From Clostridium carboxidivorans P7 (GTDB lineage Bacteria; Bacillota; Clostridia; Clostridiales; Clostridiaceae), in the NCBI RefSeq assembly GCF_001038625.1, contig NZ_CP011803.1:1798001-1862000 (forward strand): DNA of 64,000 nt. The letters are read 5' to 3'. Below, one piece after another: positions 61,484-64,000 of this stretch; position 1 is the first letter of the stretch; every line of letters starts with the position of its first letter. A program made the translations under genes and the position numbers. The notes beneath the pieces are model-generated. The model ran no database searches. It saw nothing but the letters and a program-made list of their open reading frames with translations, and had not been told where the DNA came from.

Positions 61484-61753
61484 TTATACTATTTTAAATC
61501 TTATTCCATTAATGCCTTCTTTATGTGTTATTAATGCACTTGTAAAAAAGAAAGAAATACTTTTGTCTGCTACAATTTTAATGTCATGATCTACCACTAC
61601 ATCATCATTTTCTTTTTCTTCATCCATAACTATTTCCTTTTCTATTCCACCACAAGCAGCGCCTGTTTTAGCAATTCTTACTGCAGTTTTATTTTGTTCT
61701 TTTAACATATTTTTTATAATTTCAACTGTTTTTTCATCAATAGTTACTTTCAT
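61484..61753 (-). CDS. HesB/IscA-like protein
   Basis: An 89-residue protein of the HesB-like group: MKVTIDEKTVEIIKNML, VRIAKTGAACGGIEKEIVMDE with one cysteine, and a FFFTSALITHKEGINGIRFKI end. It lacks the C-terminal CGCG cysteine pair of IscA/ErpA iron-sulfur scaffolds, as is usual for the clostridial HesB-like proteins whose homologues are sometimes selenoproteins at the conserved Cys position (family knowledge). Role uncertain, perhaps metal or redox related. It stands alone between the trp promoter and the PH-domain operon. Confidence 0.8.
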   Translation of the reverse strand: MKVTIDEKTVEIIKNMLKEQNKTAVRIAKTGAACGGIEKEIVMDEEKENDDVVVDHDIKIVADKSISFFFTSALITHKEGINGIRFKIV

Positions 61754-61833
61754 ATTTTTTCCTTTCCCTTTACCTATAATATTTTATTAAATTATATTAC
61801 TATATTGTTTTTATATCAATACTTTTATTCATT

Positions 61834-63291
61834 TTATTTTAACAACCAATTTTGTAATTTTATAAACTCACCATTATTCATGCCTTTTACAACATACTCC
61901 ATTTGAGCAATTTCCCCTTGAACTGCCGCTTTTATGTTAACTAAATTACTTCTTCTTTGGAAAATATTTTGTGACTCCACTAAACTTTGAACGTTTTTCT
62001 TTTGTATTATTACTATGTGTTTTGCTAACACCCTAAATTGCATAATTAATTCATTTTCTTTTATACATATTCCTGCATTCTTTTGTCTATAATAACCTAA
62101 CATGAAGAAAAAAGGCAGAATTAATAAACTAAAAAAGCCATATTTAAACTTATAAGTAATAAAAAATGTTATTAATAATGGGAGTATACTAGCTCTAATT
62201 AGATAACCCACAATAGCTTTATTGGATGAATGAGAAAATTCAAATTTTGGTTCTATTTCAGTTAAAACTTCTTTAAAAAATTTATCTATTTGATTTTTCT
62301 TAAGAAGTGGACATAAAATAGTAGACTCACCCTTTTCCTTACCATATCCTATACTTTCAATGTTAATGGACACAGCATTAAAAGGTTTCTTTAACATTCC
62401 TTCTACAATGGATATACTTTGTATTCTATAAATAGGAATTATGATTGACTTTTTATCAAACAATCCATAAGTTATGTTTATTTTATTACCATTTCTTTTT
62501 ATTGTAAAATCATAATACGTTATAACTGTAGTAATAATAGATATAATAAATGTTATTACAAGTGCTATTATTACAAGTGCTGCTATTAACTGAATTGATT
62601 TATAAGCCATTATACTTTCAGCACTTTTATTTCCAAAACTATCAAGCTTATTTTTAAAGCTCTTTGGAATTATATTATTTATTTTGTCATATAACACAAA
62701 GATAAATAGTAACCCTCCCATTATATATTTTGATGTTACAGCAGTAATAATTAAATCCATAACTGAAGCCTTATATTTTACGTCATCATGAGAAATTTTT
62801 TCTTGCTTATGTCCTGTTATAATCTTTTCTTCTTCATTTTTATCAATATTTTTGCTGCTTAATAAAACTTCCTTAATATTTTCTGCTTCTTGTTTACTTA
62901 AAATTAAGTGAACCTCAGTTTCTTTGCCGCCACCTGCAGTATCAATTTTAAGTGTAACTACTCCAAATAACCTTTGAACAAATTTAGAATCTATATCCAT
63001 AGTATGTATTTTATCTTTAGGTATATATCTGGATTTTCTATTTATTACACCTTCTTTAACATGCATACCAGTTTCATCAAAACCATATACATTCTTTTTC
63101 CAACTTACTATGGTTGTTACTACAATAGCTAGTACAATTAAAGTAATTATCAAAAATAAAATTTTAGCATTCTTACCCTTAGTAATTACAGCACCTATTA
63201 TAATTAAAAATGAAATTATATATTCCTTCAAATTATTAATTATTTTACTTATTAAAAAATATGGATGTTGCTTCTTATATTTCATCTTCAC
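61834..63291 (-). CDS. YdbT-like membrane protein with tandem PH-like (bPH2) domains
   Basis: A 485-residue membrane protein. Paired helices at the N terminus (about 22-64) are followed by a bPH2 domain (YGFDETGMHVKEGVINRKSRYIPKDKIHTMDI in pieces, about 72-140). A second pair of helices (about 180-260) precedes a further bPH2 domain (ITYGLFDKKSIIIPIYRIQSISI), then more helices and a third PH-like segment (VQSLVESQNIFQRRSNL). This is the YdbT/DUF304 layout. It overlaps the upstream YdbS-like gene by 17 bases. B. subtilis YdbST protects against a peptide bacteriocin (established elsewhere); a similar envelope-protective role is inferred here. Confidence 0.88.
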   Translation of the reverse strand: MKMKYKKQHPYFLISKIINNLKEYIISFLIIIGAVITKGKNAKILFLIITLIVLAIVVTTIVSWKKNVYGFDETGMHVKEGVINRKSRYIPKDKIHTMDIDSKFVQRLFGVVTLKIDTAGGGKETEVHLILSKQEAENIKEVLLSSKNIDKNEEEKIITGHKQEKISHDDVKYKASVMDLIITAVTSKYIMGGLLFIFVLYDKINNIIPKSFKNKLDSFGNKSAESIMAYKSIQLIAALVIIALVITFIISIITTVITYYDFTIKRNGNKINITYGLFDKKSIIIPIYRIQSISIVEGMLKKPFNAVSINIESIGYGKEKGESTILCPLLKKNQIDKFFKEVLTEIEPKFEFSHSSNKAIVGYLIRASILPLLITFFITYKFKYGFFSLLILPFFFMLGYYRQKNAGICIKENELIMQFRVLAKHIVIIQKKNVQSLVESQNIFQRRSNLVNIKAAVQGEIAQMEYVVKGMNNGEFIKLQNWLLK

Positions 63292-63751
63292 CTAAACTCC
63301 TTACTACAGAACTAGTTATAGCATTTTGAAGTTCTTTTGCTATATCATCTACTAAAGCTGGAATCTCATACTTACCTCCTGCAGTATATATAGCTAAATT
63401 TGTAAGTTCAAAATGTAAAAGTATTGGTCCTGTAGATGTATCCACATACTGTATTCTTTTTATAGGAATTACTACAGTCTTTATTACGAATACTCCATAT
63501 CTAAGTATTACCTTGTCCTTTTCCATGTAATAAGACCAATTTTTATACTCTATCTTTGGAAAAATTAGTGCACTTATAAAATTCAATACTATAATTGCAA
63601 CAAAAATACCTGATACAATGTTCTTAAATTTAAAATGAGGTACAAATTTAAAAAATGCTACAAATACTAAAAATATTATAACCACTCCAATAAATTCTTT
63701 AATTCTAAAAACTTTAACAGCATCCTTTGAAATTTTGTGTTCTTGTTCCAT
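63275..63751 (-). CDS. YdbS-like membrane protein with one bPH2 domain
   Basis: A 158-residue protein: two membrane helices at about 22-60, then a bPH2 domain (DKVILRYGVFVIKTVVIPIKRIQYVDTSTGPILLHF in pieces). AAGGAGG lies 7 bases before the ATG. It is translationally coupled to the YdbT-like gene. The promoter upstream carries the 21-bp element shared with the response regulator and lipoprotein promoters, so the pair is a predicted target of that two-component system. Confidence 0.88.
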   Translation of the reverse strand: MEQEHKISKDAVKVFRIKEFIGVVIIFLVFVAFFKFVPHFKFKNIVSGIFVAIIVLNFISALIFPKIEYKNWSYYMEKDKVILRYGVFVIKTVVIPIKRIQYVDTSTGPILLHFELTNLAIYTAGGKYEIPALVDDIAKELQNAITSSVVRSLGEDEI

Positions 63752-63862
63752 ACTTTCCTCCTTGAATTAGTAAATATAATTTATGCACTAAATATCATCA
63801 TGTAATATATTATCTAGCAGCATATTCATTTGAGTATTTTTGATACTCCTCATCTACTTTTT

Positions 63863-63914
63863 ATTATATATTATTTTATAATACTTTAAATAAACTTAAT
63901 AAACTCTTTATAAT
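63863..63914 (-). promoter_or_regulatory. Two-component-regulated promoter of the PH-domain operon
   Basis: TATAAT (63868-63863) on the minus strand with a 21-bp element at 63914-63894 ending exactly 25 bases upstream. It matches 19 of 21 positions with the elements before the response regulator and lipoprotein genes. A long leader of about 105 bases follows, containing a small GAGTATC/GATACTC hairpin (63831-63847). The rest of the 63752-64000 gap shows nothing else. Confidence 0.7.
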
Positions 63915-64000
63915 TTAAAAATATTAGAAGAATTTTTTGTCTTCACTTTATCCAATTTTATTAAATTTCATATTATGATTCCTGTTTGTTATGTTTAAAT

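Noticed and set aside
63789..63847. Leader peptide plus hairpin before the YdbS-like gene
   Set aside because: A 13-codon frame and a GAGTATC stem exist, but there is no competing structure or codon bias to support attenuation.

Overview
The window is chromosomal DNA of a low-GC, spore-former-type Firmicute, almost certainly a Clostridium sensu stricto of the solvent- or acetogenic type (C. ljungdahlii / C. carboxidivorans neighbourhood). The grounds are very AT-rich intergenic DNA, AGGAGG-type ribosome binding sites, frequent TTG/GTG starts, SAM-I (S-box) and T-box leaders, and two tandem bifunctional aldehyde/alcohol dehydrogenase (adhE) genes. There are no rRNA or tRNA genes, CRISPR arrays or complete transposons. 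Most genes lie on the minus strand.

Layout. 1-1.8 kb: GntR/ABC-2 transporter operon with a palindromic operator, running off the left edge. 1.8-7.5 kb: a very large CPBP-type membrane protease, a chemotaxis receptor and a small membrane protein. 7.6-12.2 kb: acylphosphatase, alpha/beta hydrolase, a DUF2207 membrane protein pair and small proteins. 12.3-16.2 kb: an L-fucose/L-arabinose isomerase-family enzyme behind an AraR-like operator, and a secreted surface protein. 16.3-24.9 kb: Lon-like protease, SNF2/SWIM helicase, and an S-box-controlled iron-sulfur protein plus amino acid permease. 24.9-26.5 kb: a degenerate tyrosine recombinase fused to a helix-turn-helix, followed by a 0.6 kb repeat element. 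26.5-37.1 kb: a dispersed two-component locus (histidine kinase, response regulator, M16 peptidase, lipoprotein) and apbE. 37.2-41.8 kb: an S-box-controlled proC / ATC-hydrolase-like pair, a chemotaxis receptor, an XRE-cupin regulator and ybaK. 41.8-42.8 kb: a second, larger, inverted copy of the repeat, made of two giant palindromes. 42.9-48.5 kb: MerR plus a UbiD/UbiX/LpdD decarboxylase operon and a chemotaxis receptor. 48.6-54 kb: tandem adhE. 54.5-61.5 kb: trpEGDCFBA behind a tryptophan T-box with two terminator modules. 61.5-64 kb: HesB-like protein and two PH-domain membrane proteins.

Two signals stand out beyond ordinary annotation. First, three promoters (upstream of the response regulator, the lipoprotein and the PH-domain pair) carry a nearly identical 21-bp element exactly 25 bp upstream of a TATAAT -10 box. 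This defines a probable regulon of the two-component system encoded here and suggests an envelope-stress response. Second, two inverted copies of a palindrome-rich element bracket that same 15-kb segment. The larger copy holds two giant stem-loops whose tips display repeated AGGAC loops. I do not recognise the element as a described family.
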